From: Limnomonas spitsbergensis
Lineage: Eukaryota > Chlorophyta > Chlorophyceae > Chlamydomonadales
DNA length: 64,000 nt
Reading direction: 5' to 3'
Assembly (NCBI GenBank): GCA_037349105.1
Contig: JAYJMM010000039.1
Span: forward strand, 7,098,501-7,162,500
Below, in pieces: positions 19,780 through 31,488 of this stretch (the first letter of the stretch is position 1; every line of letters begins with the position of its first letter). Made by a program: the position numbers and the translations under genes. The notes beneath the pieces are model-generated. The model was not told where the DNA came from, searched no databases, and saw only the letters and a list, made by a program, of their open reading frames with translations.

Positions 19780-20984
19780 CAAGCAAAGTAGAGCTCCGGG
19801 GGTTCGACGCGGTGTCCAAGGTAGCGGCTGTGTCTGCAGCCAGGCGCCAGCACCGCCAGCAGCAACTGCAGAAGCTCCAGCGGGAGCAGCTGCAGTCCCT
19901 AGAGCCTCGGCTTCCGCAACAAAAGCAACAAATGGTGGAACAAGGGAGGGTGCCTCAGCAGCATAGGTTGCAACAGAATCCGGCGCAACACCCTCATGTG
20001 CCGCAGGAGGAGCTGCCATCGCCGCAACCTTGGATGCAGCAGGAGCCCCAGGCGTAGGAATGTGAACAACATATGGAGCAGCAGCGGAGGCCGCAGCCGC
20101 ATCAGCCTGGGTTGCAGCAGCCTGCTTTGCAACATGGGCCGCAGGCACAGCAGCGCCAGCTTCTTATGGAGCAGAAGCGGAGGCTGCAGCAGCAACAGCC
20201 TCTGGTGCAACAGCCTCACTTGCAACAGCCTCAGGTGCAACAGCCTCAGGTACAACAGCCTCAATTGCAACAATGTGATGAGGAGCAACAGGAGCAGCAG
20301 CGGATGCCAGAGGACGTGCAGCAGCATCAGCATGATGTGCGGAGGGAGCAACAGCGACAGCGGCTGATGTCCTTGATGCGGCAGCAGAGGCAGATCATTC
20401 ATGTCCCAGCAAGCTATGAGCGATACAGCCCCCCACCTTCCCCACCTGCCAGCTCTTCCGATGTCCAAACCTGTCGCTCCCGGCCCCGGGCAGTAACTTC
20501 CTCCGAGTTGCCCTCCTGCCACAGTGCACCGCTGATACCAAGCGGAGTTCGCCACAGTCTGAGTAAAGCAGCGAAAGCGGTGGCACAGGCACATCCTCAA
20601 CAGCTTCTCCCTGCCCTGCCAGCCTCGCCAGGGTACGCTGCCGACTCCCCTCCTTCCTCTTCTTCTGCTGTCTCTCTACCACAGGCGCTAGCACAAGAGC
20701 GTGGCGCGTGCGGCAGGAACTTTGTTGTGGATGCGCGCAACAGCGACAGCGGCACATCCGCGTCGTCATTTGCAGCGAGCCATGCCAAATGCCACCCGGT
20801 ACCGCAGCAGCAGCTGCAGCTGATTCTGCCTGCGCTGGCGCCCACTGGGTTGCGCTCGAGGGAGGCGCCAAGTGCGGGAGGTCCCTGCCTGCTGCAAGAG
20901 GAGGAGCCTTCCTTGTTTGCAGGCCTCGGCCAGGACCTCTTGCGCAGGGTCCGCGCCTTCATATCACCCCGGAGGAGCCATTGA
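19780..20984 (+). CDS. Gln-rich last exon of RINGv gene 1, with in-frame TAG
   Basis: The acceptor after CTGTCACAG at 19779 joins in phase 1 to the ubiquitin-like exon (ASKVELRGFDAVSKVAA), matching GQKVYLKGFHTFEAASTVAA of the paralog. A Gln/Leu/Pro-rich low-complexity region follows, with CAACAGCCTCAGGTG-type repeats near 20220-20270. The frame is stopped by TAG at 20055-20057 and then stays open in the same frame for 309 codons. CAG to TAG is a single change and TAG lies among many CAG codons, so a recent nonsense mutation is the simplest reading. Confidence 0.55.
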
Positions 20985-21034
20985 TCAGCCGTTGTGGTTG
21001 TACCTGCCGCCTGCCTGAGTAAGCAATGCCGCCA

Positions 21035-21130
21035 GCTTGTGTGGACAGTCTGCGGTTGGCCGGCTGCGGGCGGCTGCTGCCTGCTTGTGTGGACAGTCTG
21101 CGGTTGGCCGGCTGCGGGCGGCTGCTGCCT
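21035..21130. repeat. 48-bp tandem duplication
   Basis: Two identical 48-bp units beginning GCTTGTGTGGACAGTCTGCG lie just downstream of RINGv gene 1. They contain no separate coding that I can support. Confidence 0.85.
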
Positions 21131-21423
21131 GCCGTTCCTGTCTCTGTCACACGCTAGGAGGTCGTTCCTCCTCCATTACAGCTCTGGTGTGATGATTCGT
21201 CACTGTCAGGCAGCCTCTTGAGGTTCCGTGGGATGACGCAACCATTGGTTTGCACAGGGGCAGTGTGCCCTTATTAGGAGGCTGCCCATTTCCATTCGTC
21301 TGCACAGGGAAAGTGCTCCTTCTCTAGTGAGGCTTTTCCTTTTTAAGCTTCTATACGGCTGTTCTGGCTAGCTGTAGCCAATGTCAGGAGTCGCACCGTT
21401 GCTGGAGATGCTGCCCCTGTCTC

Positions 21424-21518
21424 GAAGATGAGCACCCCCGAAGTGTTGCTTTTAGTCATTAAGTGTACCCGCAGTACAGCGGTACTTCAAATATATGACT
21501 AAATAAGAGCTCATCTTC
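21424..21518. ncRNA. 95-nt imperfect hairpin, possible small-RNA precursor or MITE core
   Basis: The outer stem GAAGATGAGC pairs with GCTCATCTTC at 21509-21518. A second stem TTTTAGTCAT pairs with ATGACTAAAT, and an inner GTACC pairs with GGTAC, with internal loops between. The shape resembles a miRNA-like foldback, but a tiny inverted-repeat transposon would look the same. No expression evidence is available. Confidence 0.35.
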
Positions 21519-22234
21519 CGGGCCACTAGCGGGGCCGCAGGATTGCTATCACTGACTGCATTTTCCCCCACCAAATCCTCCAGTGTTTGGGGTCCCGAAG
21601 TGTGATTTCTGGTTTTGACTAAGTCCAGTTTTGGAGGCTCCAGTTGGCTGTAGTTATGTTTTTAATATGTCTCTGTGTGTTCGATAATATAAGGTACAAG
21701 TGTACAACATCTTTGTCAGGGGATCAGCATGAACGCTGTCAGTCAAGCTCAGGTCACGTCACAAGCCCCTGGTCAGTTGATGGCCTGAGTCTTGGATATT
21801 GTTTCGTCGTGTTGCCTCCCTCTGCCAAGCAAATTTGAGGGTGGGCGTAGGCAGCGCGCGATTGCGTGCCGGATGGTTAGACAGCTGGCACCCTTTGTGC
21901 TTGCAAATGCGGTATACGGCTAGAAGGAATTGTAGGTGGGCCTTCCGGTCTGCCCTGCGGTAGTCTTGTTTCTTTTGTTTCGGTATCCTGTTGCAGTCTG
22001 CTGTTGTTGCAGCGCCCATTACGTACGACACATTGTGCGCCCTCTTCGATGCCGTGTCTGGGAGAGTGAAATATCAGTTTTCACTTCCGCTGAGCTGACA
22101 ACCTTTCATTTGCTTTTATGCAGCAGAGTCTATTGAGTACCTGGCCACCAGTTTATGCAGGTTCTGGTGTGTACCATCTACCTGCCCTAGGGTGTTGCCT
22201 AAAACCTGTTTCTATCGCCTTAGCTAAATCATGG

Positions 22235-22345
22235 CATAGGGGGCCTGGTGCAGGGTGCCCTGCTGCTTGGGCCTCTGGCCGAGGGTTGGTCCGGGTTTGT
22301 TCTGCCTGGGCACAATGGTGCCCGCCCGGCGGCCTCTTAAGGTGG
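22235..22345 (-). repeat. Dispersed repeat 2, inverted copy
   Basis: On the minus strand it reads GGCCAGAGGCCCAAGCAGCA followed by GGGC, matching the family consensus seen at 28816-28925 and 30290-30420. Confidence 0.5.
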
Positions 22346-23474
22346 TCTGGCGGCGCGCAGATGAGTTCAGGTGTTATTCTCTAGGGGGAGGGTAGGGGAG
22401 AGGAGAGTGTTTTTTATTTACCCTACCGGTATGCATGTAACTATTGAAAATCTCATGAATCTAAGATAGTGAACTTTTGTCCACCTAGCCTCAATCGTCT
22501 GATTATAATGTCAGTGATTTTGTACCCGAACATGTTTTTGTTTCTCAGCTGGAGTTTGATGCCCCCCCTGTAGATGAATAGTTTAATTTCTAAGCTTTGA
22601 GGTGGTAATTAGGAGAGAGGGAATCCCAGCCCTTCTTGAGAGTTGGATGGCCTCCCCTGTTTCTGATGTCATGAGTCTCAAGGGAATTGGCAAGGACAAG
22701 CTACGACGATATTGCTCATGAGGCTAATTTTCGTATGGGCCTTTCTCATAGCGAATACCGGTCAAAAGCCACTTTTATTTGATTTAGTCCAACCACTGGT
22801 ACCCAATGAATGTTTGTCATGGGATCGGCTCCTACGGCTCTGGAACTCCTTGGAAAGGCTTTAAGCCCGCTACTTGTCCGTTTGTCTCCTTCAATTGCGT
22901 GGTTAATGTCTCTGGGCTTGTTTCATGATTGCACCACTATTATTTCAGGGGGATTCATCTATAATTTAATTACGACCGGACCTGCAGCTTGCAAAACATC
23001 GACGGAGTGGTGCACACGTCGACTTCAAGAGAGAATGACTGACGAGAGATGCTGCATCTTACGGCCACCAATACCAACACTAAGATTTTGTTTCATTTAC
23101 CACTAACGTAAACAACGATGTGGCACGTGTGGCCTTCAGATGCCAAGAGCCATGCCACCTAAAATCGGGCATTTGTTGGGTTACTAATGTTACCACCAAT
23201 GTTTCAGCCTTGTTTCCCCACGTTCACCTTCCAGTTGGACCTCTCTCTCCAATTACCGGTATAATAACGGAAAACAGCAGGTTGGATTTTTAAGACCGTG
23301 GCTGAGCGAAGACTACGGCTACAGCACGGGTTGCAAGACATGCCTTGGCTGACCCTACAAGATCGGTATACGGACCAGCAGCACTGCAGCAGGGCCCCAC
23401 TAGGCCATCATTATTCAAGGATTCGAAATTACACTTTTCCTGCCCATCATGTCCATACCTCGATCCTTGACCGG

Positions 23475-23650
23475 GTCAATAACGTCACGCCTCTGGGCCT
23501 GCTCAAAGCTCGGCCGCGCGGGCGCCCAACTGTTCAGAAGGGAGACAAGAAGAAACTAAAAGGAAGAGGGGGGGGGAAGGAACATAAGGAGAGGCCGGGA
23601 AGGCAAACAAGACTAAGTCCGACACCTGAGTTCTACTAGAGACGAGCCCT
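23475..23650 (-). mobile_element. Truncated LINE 3' end
   Basis: CAATAACGTCACGCCTCTGG, then CCTGCTCAAAG and GGGCGCCCAACTGTTC, then a purine-rich tract. The same order occurs at 59784 and 63333, beside recognisable LINE coding remnants. It is read as the 3' end of a minus-strand LINE, so this is a 5'-truncated copy. Confidence 0.55.
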
Positions 23651-25207
23651 CAACAAAGCCTCTAAAAAATAAAAGTCCACAAAAGCAACCAGGTTATTAG
23701 TCTTGTTATTTTGCATGCCGGCACCGGTGCCAGACTACATGTACGGATGCCCAGTCCACACGTGCTCAGTCCCTGTTCTTTGTGATTGCCATGCCCTTGC
23801 ATTTGATGGGGATGGGCCACTTTCCGGTGTAGATCGCCTGCATGCGTGTTTGAGTCTCTGTATATGTGACTAATTCAGCAAATTGGTTAAACAAAAAATG
23901 ATCACATTTTTAGCAACATATCAGAGAGCGGTGCAAGCTTTTGCCAGTATTGACGGATTTGAAGGGGACACGAAATCGGAGGGGATTTCTAGCAAAACGG
24001 ATCAGGAAAAAGGTGTGAAATATAAAACAAATAATTGAAGCCAGAAGTCTCTGTGCAGCGCATTTCGACTGATACTATGGTAGTCCTGCTAGGAGATCCC
24101 AACCTGGCATACGGTACATGCCTCTTGCATGACTGTAATGCATGGCTTTAAAAACATGCATACGCTTGTCACTCCCTCTGCTCCCCCCGCGTGGGGCCCC
24201 AGGAAAGTCATGAATATAGCTATGTCATGCTTTCAGATTTTAGTGACTGCAATAGGCCAGCCAATAGTCTCCTCACGCTACGTACAAGTCGGGACAGGGC
24301 CTCATGCTGTCATTCATTCACTGCGCACAATATGCATGATAGTGACGCGTGCTACGTCATGCGCGCATAGCCTTACCCACCACGCAGGTGGTAGTTGGAA
24401 CGAATTGGTCAGGTGCTTTATATACTATTCTTTGGCAGGCTCACTCATTGTTACTGCCAAGGCTTCCCCGCTGCAGCATTTGAACTGGCCTTAAAGTCAC
24501 TTCAAACATCTGAGCCTTTGAGGATAATGGGTGCACAAGAATAAGAAAGAGGACTAGTGACATGACAAAACGGCGACTTAAGCAAGAAGCGTTGAACATC
24601 ACTGGTCTCAGAAAGTGGCAGCCATGCAACGTTTCAACCGTGCTTTAGCGGGTCAGGGTGTGTCAGGCCAGGGGTAGCCACTCGAAATATAGTTAGATGA
24701 GGTCAGAGGCTCAACCATCACAGTTTTCGCATTTGTCCACGGGGCGTAGGGATCCATAATCAGGATGCACGTTGTCAGTGCACCGGCTACGCTGCGCTGA
24801 TCTAAATCATGCGCTGTGTTCAATGCGCGGCCCCAAGATTGCTGTGACCTCCGGTTGCCGTGTTGTAAAAAAATACTGGGATGTTGAAGAGTCCACACTC
24901 AGCTGCAGCTGTCTTCCCGGCGCCGGGTGCGGGTGGCTTTATAGGTGCCACACGATAATGTTAATTGCAACATGTGAAATTGCCATAACGAATAGCGTCC
25001 GCATCGTAATAGTATTCAGCACTTAATTTCGGGCATTTCAGCTACAAATCAGCTACATCACAGTTCACAGCCCCTGCCACTCGGGGCACCCCGCCGTCAG
25101 CCTAGCAGCGGCCTGCCGAATGTGACGTGGTGGGCAATAAAATAAAGGTTGGGCGTCATAAATATTGATAATCGAGACCTTGCTCGACCCTAGTTGTTAC
25201 ATACAAA

Positions 25208-25717
25208 ATGGCGTTCATGATGAGGCAATCCCCCTTGGCAATGCGGTCTTTCTCCTCCAGCAGGAGCACCTGTGTTCGCCCCGTCGCTTCGCTTGGAAAG
25301 CAAGACCTGATCGACCTTCTTGCCAAACGCACAGACGTCACGAAGACAGCAGCTGCTGAGAGCATCAACTATATCCTCGACACCATCAAGGAGGAGGTGG
25401 CCAAGGGAAACGATGTCGTCATCCCAGGCTTCGGTTCTTGGAAGCGGGTGAAGAAGGAGGCGAGGATCTGCCGCAACCCTCAGACAGGCGAACCTCTATC
25501 CATCGCGGAGAAGTTTGCACCTCGCTTCGGATTCGGACAGCCCTTCAAGGATGTAGTGAACGGCAAGGTCATGCCCGTTAAGGCCGTGAAGGCGCCGAAG
25601 GTACCCAAGGCCCCTAAGGCCCCGAAGGCTGCCGCGGCCCCCAAGGTCCCCAAGGCCCCTGCTGCTGCCAAGGCTCAGAAGCCTGCAGCGGCCGCTGCAA
25701 AGCCTGTAAAGAAGTGA
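25208..25717 (+). CDS. Organelle-targeted HU-family DNA-binding protein with Lys/Ala/Pro tail
   Basis: A 169-residue intronless frame from ATG 25208 to TGA. Residues 1-28 (MAFMMRQSPLAMRSFSSSRS...) form a basic, Ser-rich, acid-free presequence. From about residue 30 the HU fold follows: GKQDLIDLLAKRTDVTKTAA, then helix INYILDTIKEEVAKG, VVIPGFGSWKR, and RNPQTGEPLSIAEKFAPRFG, which carries the family RNPxTGE arm motif. Residues about 122-169 are a histone-H1-like tail of repeated PKVPKAP and KAAAAPK. HU proteins bend and compact nucleoid DNA. Nucleus-encoded HU is known from algal chloroplasts (the HLP protein of Chlamydomonas). RSFSS at the cleavage area also fits mitochondria, so the organelle is uncertain. 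Confidence 0.88.
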   Translation: MAFMMRQSPLAMRSFSSSRSTCVRPVASLGKQDLIDLLAKRTDVTKTAAAESINYILDTIKEEVAKGNDVVIPGFGSWKRVKKEARICRNPQTGEPLSIAEKFAPRFGFGQPFKDVVNGKVMPVKAVKAPKVPKAPKAPKAAAAPKVPKAPAAAKAQKPAAAAAKPVKK

Positions 25718-27839
25718 GCACATACTGGTGAATTGCTAGCAGTGGCATGTGTGCATGCCAGATGTCGGCTTCCAATTTGAGCTTGTGCTCTTGTTTAAAA
25801 ACTTTTCTATGAACAGCCTATTTATGCATGTGGCTTGGCTCGAGGCTGTCAAGAATGTAGGATCTGTGGGCCCTCGTACCTGATGGATTTACGGCATTGG
25901 GCTTCTGGCCTGGTGGGGTGGGCCGCTATTCTCTCTCTGGCAGGCGTTGAAGATTTTATTCTGACATATTCTCTGATGGGGCTTTCGAACAATATCTGAG
26001 TTGCATTATATCATTTGGTTGCCTGAACTGATGGCCCAAGGAGAGATGTTAACTGCGCTACGAAGACCGTCTGACTCTCCCGTTTACGACTTCACACAGA
26101 ATAAATCACAATTATGGCTGTGGACTGCGGGTAGCGGACCAGTAGAGGTGCCGTCCTGGACGTTACAACCATGAGTCAATTACATTACTCCTCTGGGCCC
26201 TGCTCTAAAAGGCCTGGCCACATCGGCATCCGACTGCTTAGTTGGAAACTTGAGAGAGAAAATTAAGCCAGAGAGGCTACTAGGTAGTTCGAGGTTTCCG
26301 GCTGATTGATCTGTTATCTTTGGCCTGCTACAGCATGTAGAATGGGCGGCTTTCCACCTCTCCTTCGCTTGCTAGGCTCACATAACTACTTATCCACAAA
26401 TGCACTCATGAAGGGGATCCACCCCACAGACAATTGCCTAAGATCTCACAGCCACAGGGATTGTTGAGAAGGGACAGGGAAGCTCGGGTCCAGCACATGT
26501 TTGGTGCTTGTTCGTTACACTAGCGTCACTGTTCGTTACACTAGCTTCATTGAGTCCCTAAGTTTAAATGCTGCACTGCAAGGTCCAGCAGCCTAGATTT
26601 CCAGCAGCCGCATCCAAAGGTCAAACAATTCTCAGCTGGTTCTAGATTTCAAATTCTTTACATTTTGTTAAGAGGGCACATGACACTTCTATTACATGCC
26701 GCACGCCCTACCCAAGTACACGACAAGAACAGAAAGGGCCTAGCATCCCCCGTGGACTTTCACCAAGCGACCTGCGCATTGGGCACCCATCTCGTCCTAA
26801 CAATATTTATAAAAGGAGCAGAAAGGTTTATGCATACCCCAAGGAACTCGAGGCAGCATTGACAGTTGGCAACTCTCTTCCGCTCCCTCACACACACACA
26901 TGGGTGATAAACGAACTTAACCATTCAGATATGCGGGGGGCCATCTGTATTACTTAACATGAAACTAAATCAGGTACGAATGTTATGAGACCTTTTCTCA
27001 CCCCCCAAAGAGAAATATTCATTACCAGGCACTGGTCACTGTAACCTGATGGTCGTGGTGTAAGTAATGGAGCACACCATTCATGCGGCACACACTGGAA
27101 CATGCATGTCCTGCTGGCCAGGTACCGGACAAACTCCACTCCCTTCGAAAATTGACCACAGAAAAATCCTCAGTACATTTTTAACACACCTCGTACACTT
27201 ATAGAAAAACACAGCAGCGCCACACCCGATTTGATTTCGGGCTTGAACAAGGGTAACTGACATGGACAAATGCGCCTGCTAGGTACCTGCGACTAGTTAA
27301 TGTGATGCCCACTGGACTGTACAAACTTTCAATGCATGCAGTCCAGTGGAGCATCACCATTCACGCATGGGTCAGGTGCCCAAAACTGGAACTTGCGTTC
27401 AAAAAACTAGGGCAGCTGCAGGAAAAAAACAAGTGCCTTTCTGAGCTGGCTACGATCACACGAATTAAGCAGGAGTGATCTCCAGAAGAAAGACCCCCCC
27501 GAAAAATCTTGGCATGGGTGCACACAAAGGATACAAGTTGAGCACCACCTACCAAAGTTAGGAAAGTGACTGATGATAAGTTCCCTTTCCTTGCTAAGTC
27601 ATATAGAGAGACATTTTCGTTTATTTTAGTCCATATCAGACCAGCTTAGGCAGGCTCCATAATAGCCACTCAGTGGCCCAATAAATAGCCCAAGCAGCAG
27701 GGCTTGCCACACCTGATACAACTGGATTGAAGATGAAGCACCATGAAATAAACACCGAGAGGCACGTTATTTAAAAGAGTGTCATACCTGGTGGACACTA
27801 AAACAGCTGCGACATGGCCAGGAGGCCAACAACTCTGGT

Positions 27840-28000
27840 GGACGTTGCAGCAACAAAATTACTGTAGATGTTGCAACAAAATTATCCGAATGGGCGCTGC
27901 AAAAGCAACTCCCCCTCGGGCATTGCAACATGAAATGGACATTGCAACAACAACAACCCTAGTGGACGTTGCAAACAACCCTAGTGGATATTGCAGCAAC
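27840..28000. repeat. Irregular TTGCAACA-type simple repeat
   Basis: Recurrent GTTGCAACA, GACATTGCAACAACA and CTAGTGGACGTTGCA segments make a degenerate short-period array. Confidence 0.5.
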
Positions 28001-28815
28001 AACAACAGGCCCATGCCCATGAGTCCAATCAGGTCATACAGCTCAGGAAGGCACACTGAACAAGTGAAGAGTGAGCCTTCAACACAAAACCTCGGCACTC
28101 ACAGACACTGCTTTATTCAGCTCGTAATTGAGCCACGAAATTAGTAATATACCGGATCCTGATTAAGATGTAAGCAATCATAAGTAATTGCTTACATCAC
28201 AGCGGGAAGTAATTGCTCACATCAGTCCTGCTGTAAATTCAGCAATGCCTAACAAAACTATACACCAGCTTTGTGGCAAAGTTAACAAACAAGCCAGTAT
28301 CCCGGAAAAGCCAAGAAGAGTGGTATAGACTATAGAGTGCAAGAGAGGGGCAGATGTGGCGGGTATGCCATCAGCCCAGTGTTTATTTAGTGCCCACCAA
28401 AGCATCTTTGGCAGGCTGCAGGGCAGCCACCACTCCACCACTCCAACAGCCACATCTGGCGGTCCAAGCAGTAGGGCTTTGCATACTCCGCCCTCAAAGT
28501 TGTAGGCCGTGATGCAACTGAATTGTAACTAAACTACCGGTATGCAGAAGAAAACTTGGATCTCCAAGCTGAAGTCAGCTACCAGGTGACTGCCTCGACC
28601 CTCACGTTCCTGACTGGAGCCTTCTGACCTCTAGCGAGGCTCGGCAGCCAGACAGCACTTCCTGGCTTGGTTCGTTTGTTCATTGTTTCAAGATTTGACT
28701 TTTCATTGACCGAATGCATTGATTGGCACCCAGTAATAATAAAAGCAGTGGGTGAAAGACTGTCACACAGCGTGTCATCAGCTACATTATTAAAGTGTGC
28801 GCCATATCACCTCGA

Positions 28816-28925
28816 GAGGGCTGCCGGGAGGCCACCACTGGGCCCATGGAGAATTGGGGACCAAACCTTGACCAGCCTGCGGCCGGTGGTCCAAGCAGCC
28901 GGGTTGTAGCTGAATTGTAGCTAAA
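28816..28925 (+). repeat. Dispersed repeat 2, best copy
   Basis: Contains GGCCACCACTGGGCCC, GACCAAACCTTGACCAGCCT, CGGCCGGTGGTCCAAGCAGC and TTGTAGCTGAATTGTAGCTA in this order. Related copies lie at 22235 (inverted), 27690, 28453, 29609 (inverted), 30290 and 42262. No coding capacity; possibly a SINE or MITE. Confidence 0.65.
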
Positions 28926-29608
28926 CACACTACAATAGAGAGCGCTAGACGGAGGGCTCCTCCTGGCCTAGCTCTGCTCCTACCAAGAACAAGCACACTG
29001 TTTCCTAGCTGATTGGAGGAGCACTGCTATTCCAATTTGCAGGACAGTGCACCTCTCTTGGCATAGCGCTTTCCCATTCAGCCAGAAGCATCTGCAGCCA
29101 CCATTGGGGTCAATGTTACCGTCATCTCCGAGCTCAGAGCTGCATGCCACTGTCACTCCAGTAGCTCTGACAGCAGGCTAGCCCCACCATCACCTCCCCG
29201 AACGAGCGGACTTTTGGCAGGACATGCCGCCATCAGTCCACAGAAGGACTCGCGCAGAGGGGATCGCCACTTGGTGGAGGAGACTCCTCAGGCACCGACA
29301 CGACGCCGGGGTTGGTCTGACACCCGCGACGCCAACTGGTCGTCATGTCTCCGCCTGTCGGGTCGAGTTTGCCATGCTCCGGGGCTACCTTAGACACCCT
29401 GGATCGGCTGCTTGGGCGCCGGAAGCTTGCCGTGCGTTGCAGGTTAACCATCAGCTGCGGTAAGAAGGGAGCACGCTGAAAGCAATGACAGGTGAATGCA
29501 TGTCACACAAACACCGTACTGTATCAACCACCGGTTTCTACCACCGATATATTTAGTGTGCACTTAAGCTGCAGCCCCAGCCGGCCTGCAGACGCAGGGC
29601 TTCGTGTT

Positions 29609-29690
29609 GCTGCTTGGGATACAACTTAACCCCGGCCACTGGCCGTAGGCCGGTGAAGGTTTGGTCCTGGGTGGTGAACCCCCCAATGGT
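29609..29690 (-). repeat. Dispersed repeat 2, inverted copy
   Basis: The minus strand reads GACCAAACCTTCACCGGCCT followed by ACGGCC and, further on, TTGTATCCCAAGCA, collinear with the copy at 28816. Confidence 0.55.
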
Positions 29691-30289
29691 GGTCGCCCTA
29701 CAGACCCTTGGAGGTAGTCTGATCCACACGCTGGAACAACAAACCCCTAAAACCTGTAAACCACTGAGATCTAAGGGCACCTGGGGCTCCAGGCTGCCGG
29801 TTGCACGGTATGCTGGTAATGCCGTACCGCAGCCGAAGAGAACTGCTGTACTGCAGCCCCGAAGAACGAAATTTTGATCCTCAACAGGTTTCCTAAGAGC
29901 GTCATCAGCCCGATAAACGACTTAAAAGAGGGGATTGCTTGACTTCTTTACGCTCATGAGGCTTCTTGAGAAGATGATTAGTGAGATGACAGAATGACGA
30001 CCAGCGCTCGACATGGCTTGAATGAACGAGACCAGCCTTATGCATGGGTGAGAGACTGGAAATACTTTTCAAGGATTCATTTCAGTCGGCATGTCTTGAA
30101 GGAATTAAAGCTCAAGGCAAGGAAGCCTGGCCACAGGTAAGCATGCATGGGTTTGCCTTGTCAAATGCATAAGTGCATAACTGTAGCTGAGAGCGGTACA
30201 CATTACTGTTGAGTAGCGCAAAGCACACCAGACTCCCGAAAATACATTGTTGATTTTAATGTACGTCAGCTACACTTCAGCTACGTCCC

Positions 30290-30420
30290 GTCCTGCAGCT
30301 GAGGGGTCCTGGTGCAGCAAACCCTGTTGCTCAGGCCTCTGACCATTGGGCCGACGGGGAACAGACCTTGACCGGCCTACGTCTGGCGGCCCAAGCAACA
30401 GGGCTTGCCACACCAGGCCC
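30290..30420 (+). repeat. Dispersed repeat 2 copy
   Basis: Contains ACAGACCTTGACCGGCCTAC, GGCGGCCCAAGCAACAGGGC and TTGCCACACC, collinear with the other copies and with the fragment at 27690. Confidence 0.6.
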
Positions 30421-30590
30421 CAACCACCAACGGCCATGAGGGAGCTGAGATGTAGCTGCCCCGGTGCCCCCCACCCCCAATTAGTAATGGAAAAAGAGTA
30501 AAGCCCCAAACCTGCAGAGCGCGGGAGCTCACCAGTCGTGGACCAAAGACGTGCCCCACGGTCATAGATTTTTCCGATGGGCCGGGGCCG

Positions 30591-31488
30591 CTATTTGGCC
30601 CGGTGTTTCAGCCTGCCTGATGTGCTGCGTGGGCTGCCGCAAGCTCTGCTGCCATGGCCACTGCCAGCAATAGAGGCCTCCCTGCCAGTGGTTGACGTCC
30701 CCATGGAAAGAGAGCTGTCCCTGAAAATTGCCGATGTCCCCTTGGCAAGAGAGCTGTCCCTGACAGTGGTCGTGGCCCCCTCTGCATTGGACAACGTCGC
30801 CAAGCTTCTGGAATACCTAGACAAGCCTCCGAGGCTGGCGTTGCTAGCCCTAGTGGACAGGTGCAGTGAGCCGCTGGCGGTGCTAGTGCCGGCGCTGGGC
30901 CGCTTGATGCTGCTGCGGACTCCTCGCCTGCCCAAGTGCGCAAAAGAGAGACTGTCGGACATGCCCGCGGTGCTGGTGCCTGCAGTCAGGCGCGGCGAAT
31001 CCGGCTCCATGTCGCCATCCACCGTCAACAGCCGCTTCTCGCGAGCTGGCGGACGCTGTAGCAGCGCGGACTTGACGCTCGAGGCGAGGCTGGTCCCCCG
31101 AGAGACGCCCGCCGCTTTGCGGCCTGCTGCCGCGAGGCCGCAAAGGGGAGCGGCATTGACTTGGATGCTTCACCCCTGTCCGCCAGGCATGGACGGGAGC
31201 AGTCACTTTTATAAGACTCCACTGTCAGCTGGTCAGCCGGCGGCTCCAGATTGTTCCAGCTGCTACGCTGGGGCTCATGGAAGGGATTGACGGGGAGGGT
31301 GCGGCTCTGCATCTGCTGCTGCTGCGAGCTAGCGGGCGTAGCTGCCACATTCGCCGCATTGAGTTCAAGCCTGCTGCGGGCCAAGCCAAAACAAGAGGTC
31401 CAAGAGGTGAGAAATCTTTAGATGAAGCCGTTTCTACTGCGGTGGCATCTGTGCTGGGTCGCTTAGCCGTCCGCCGATCCACAGGCAT
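30591..31488 (-). CDS. Possible Ser/Thr/Gln-rich protein, gene model uncertain
   Basis: Three minus-strand open segments follow each other: 31488 downward (MPVDRRTAKRPSTDATAVE); 31384-31025 (SRLELNAANVAATPASSQQQ, then PVNPFHEPQRSSWNN); and about 31050-30591 (REKRLLTVDGDMEPDSPR, then Ser/Thr-rich sequence ending SGRLKHRAK). A clean acceptor (GGCTTGGCCCGCAG) precedes the second segment, but the phases do not join, and the second and third segments are in different frames. SRLELNAANVAA faintly resembles SKVELRGFDAVSKVAA at the start of the RINGv last exons, so this could be the tail of a third paralog. The overlapping plus-strand ORF is judged less likely. No function can be given. Confidence 0.3.

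Larger units (their letters stand above)
16081..20984 (+). pseudogene. RINGv zinc-finger / ubiquitin-like-module protein 1, apparently decaying
   Basis: This is a paralog of the gene at 35865-38350. Recognisable exons: the RINGv N-half ending about 16478 (CWLCLSG...CKCPTLLSHPVC); 16867-16966 (EEECFCRFCRTRLP, the last Cys pair); one ending at 18325 (ISETGVIPNEQ...PLMA); 18593-18667 (VIYVGRTVKIPCRPGKKGAE); 19159-19246; and 19780-20984 (Gln-rich tail). RINGv domains usually mark E3 ubiquitin ligases. Signs of decay: relative to the paralog, four extra bases (AGTG) near the end of the RINGv exon shift the frame; a TAG at 20055 interrupts the last exon, which stays open in the same frame to 20984; no ATG lies in the first exon frame. 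A non-canonical GC donor or an unseen intron could still rescue it, so 'pseudogene' is a judgement. Confidence 0.6.
21519..25207. other. Intergenic, with dispersed repeats and no supported gene
   Basis: No ORF here resembles a known family. The stretch holds an inverted copy of the GGCCCAAGCAGCAGGG repeat near 22235-22345 and a truncated LINE 3' end at about 23475-23650. Confidence 0.5.
25718..30590. other. Intergenic, repeat-rich, no supported gene
   Basis: Holds several copies of dispersed repeat 2 (about 27690, 28453, 28816, inverted at 29609, and 30290), a weak LINE 3' end at 26175, and a GTTGCAACA-type irregular repeat at about 27840-28000. ORFs are short and unconvincing; 29224-29463 is open on both strands but unrecognised. 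Confidence 0.5.

Noticed and set aside
20055..20057. TAG reassigned to glutamine as in some ulvophytes
   Set aside because: One case only, in a gene with other signs of decay; none of the confident genes contains an internal TAG in its frame.
30577..31290. Plus-strand ORF of 237 aa
   Set aside because: It lacks recognisable motifs; the minus strand over the same bases reads as more natural Ser/Thr-rich sequence with a splice acceptor.
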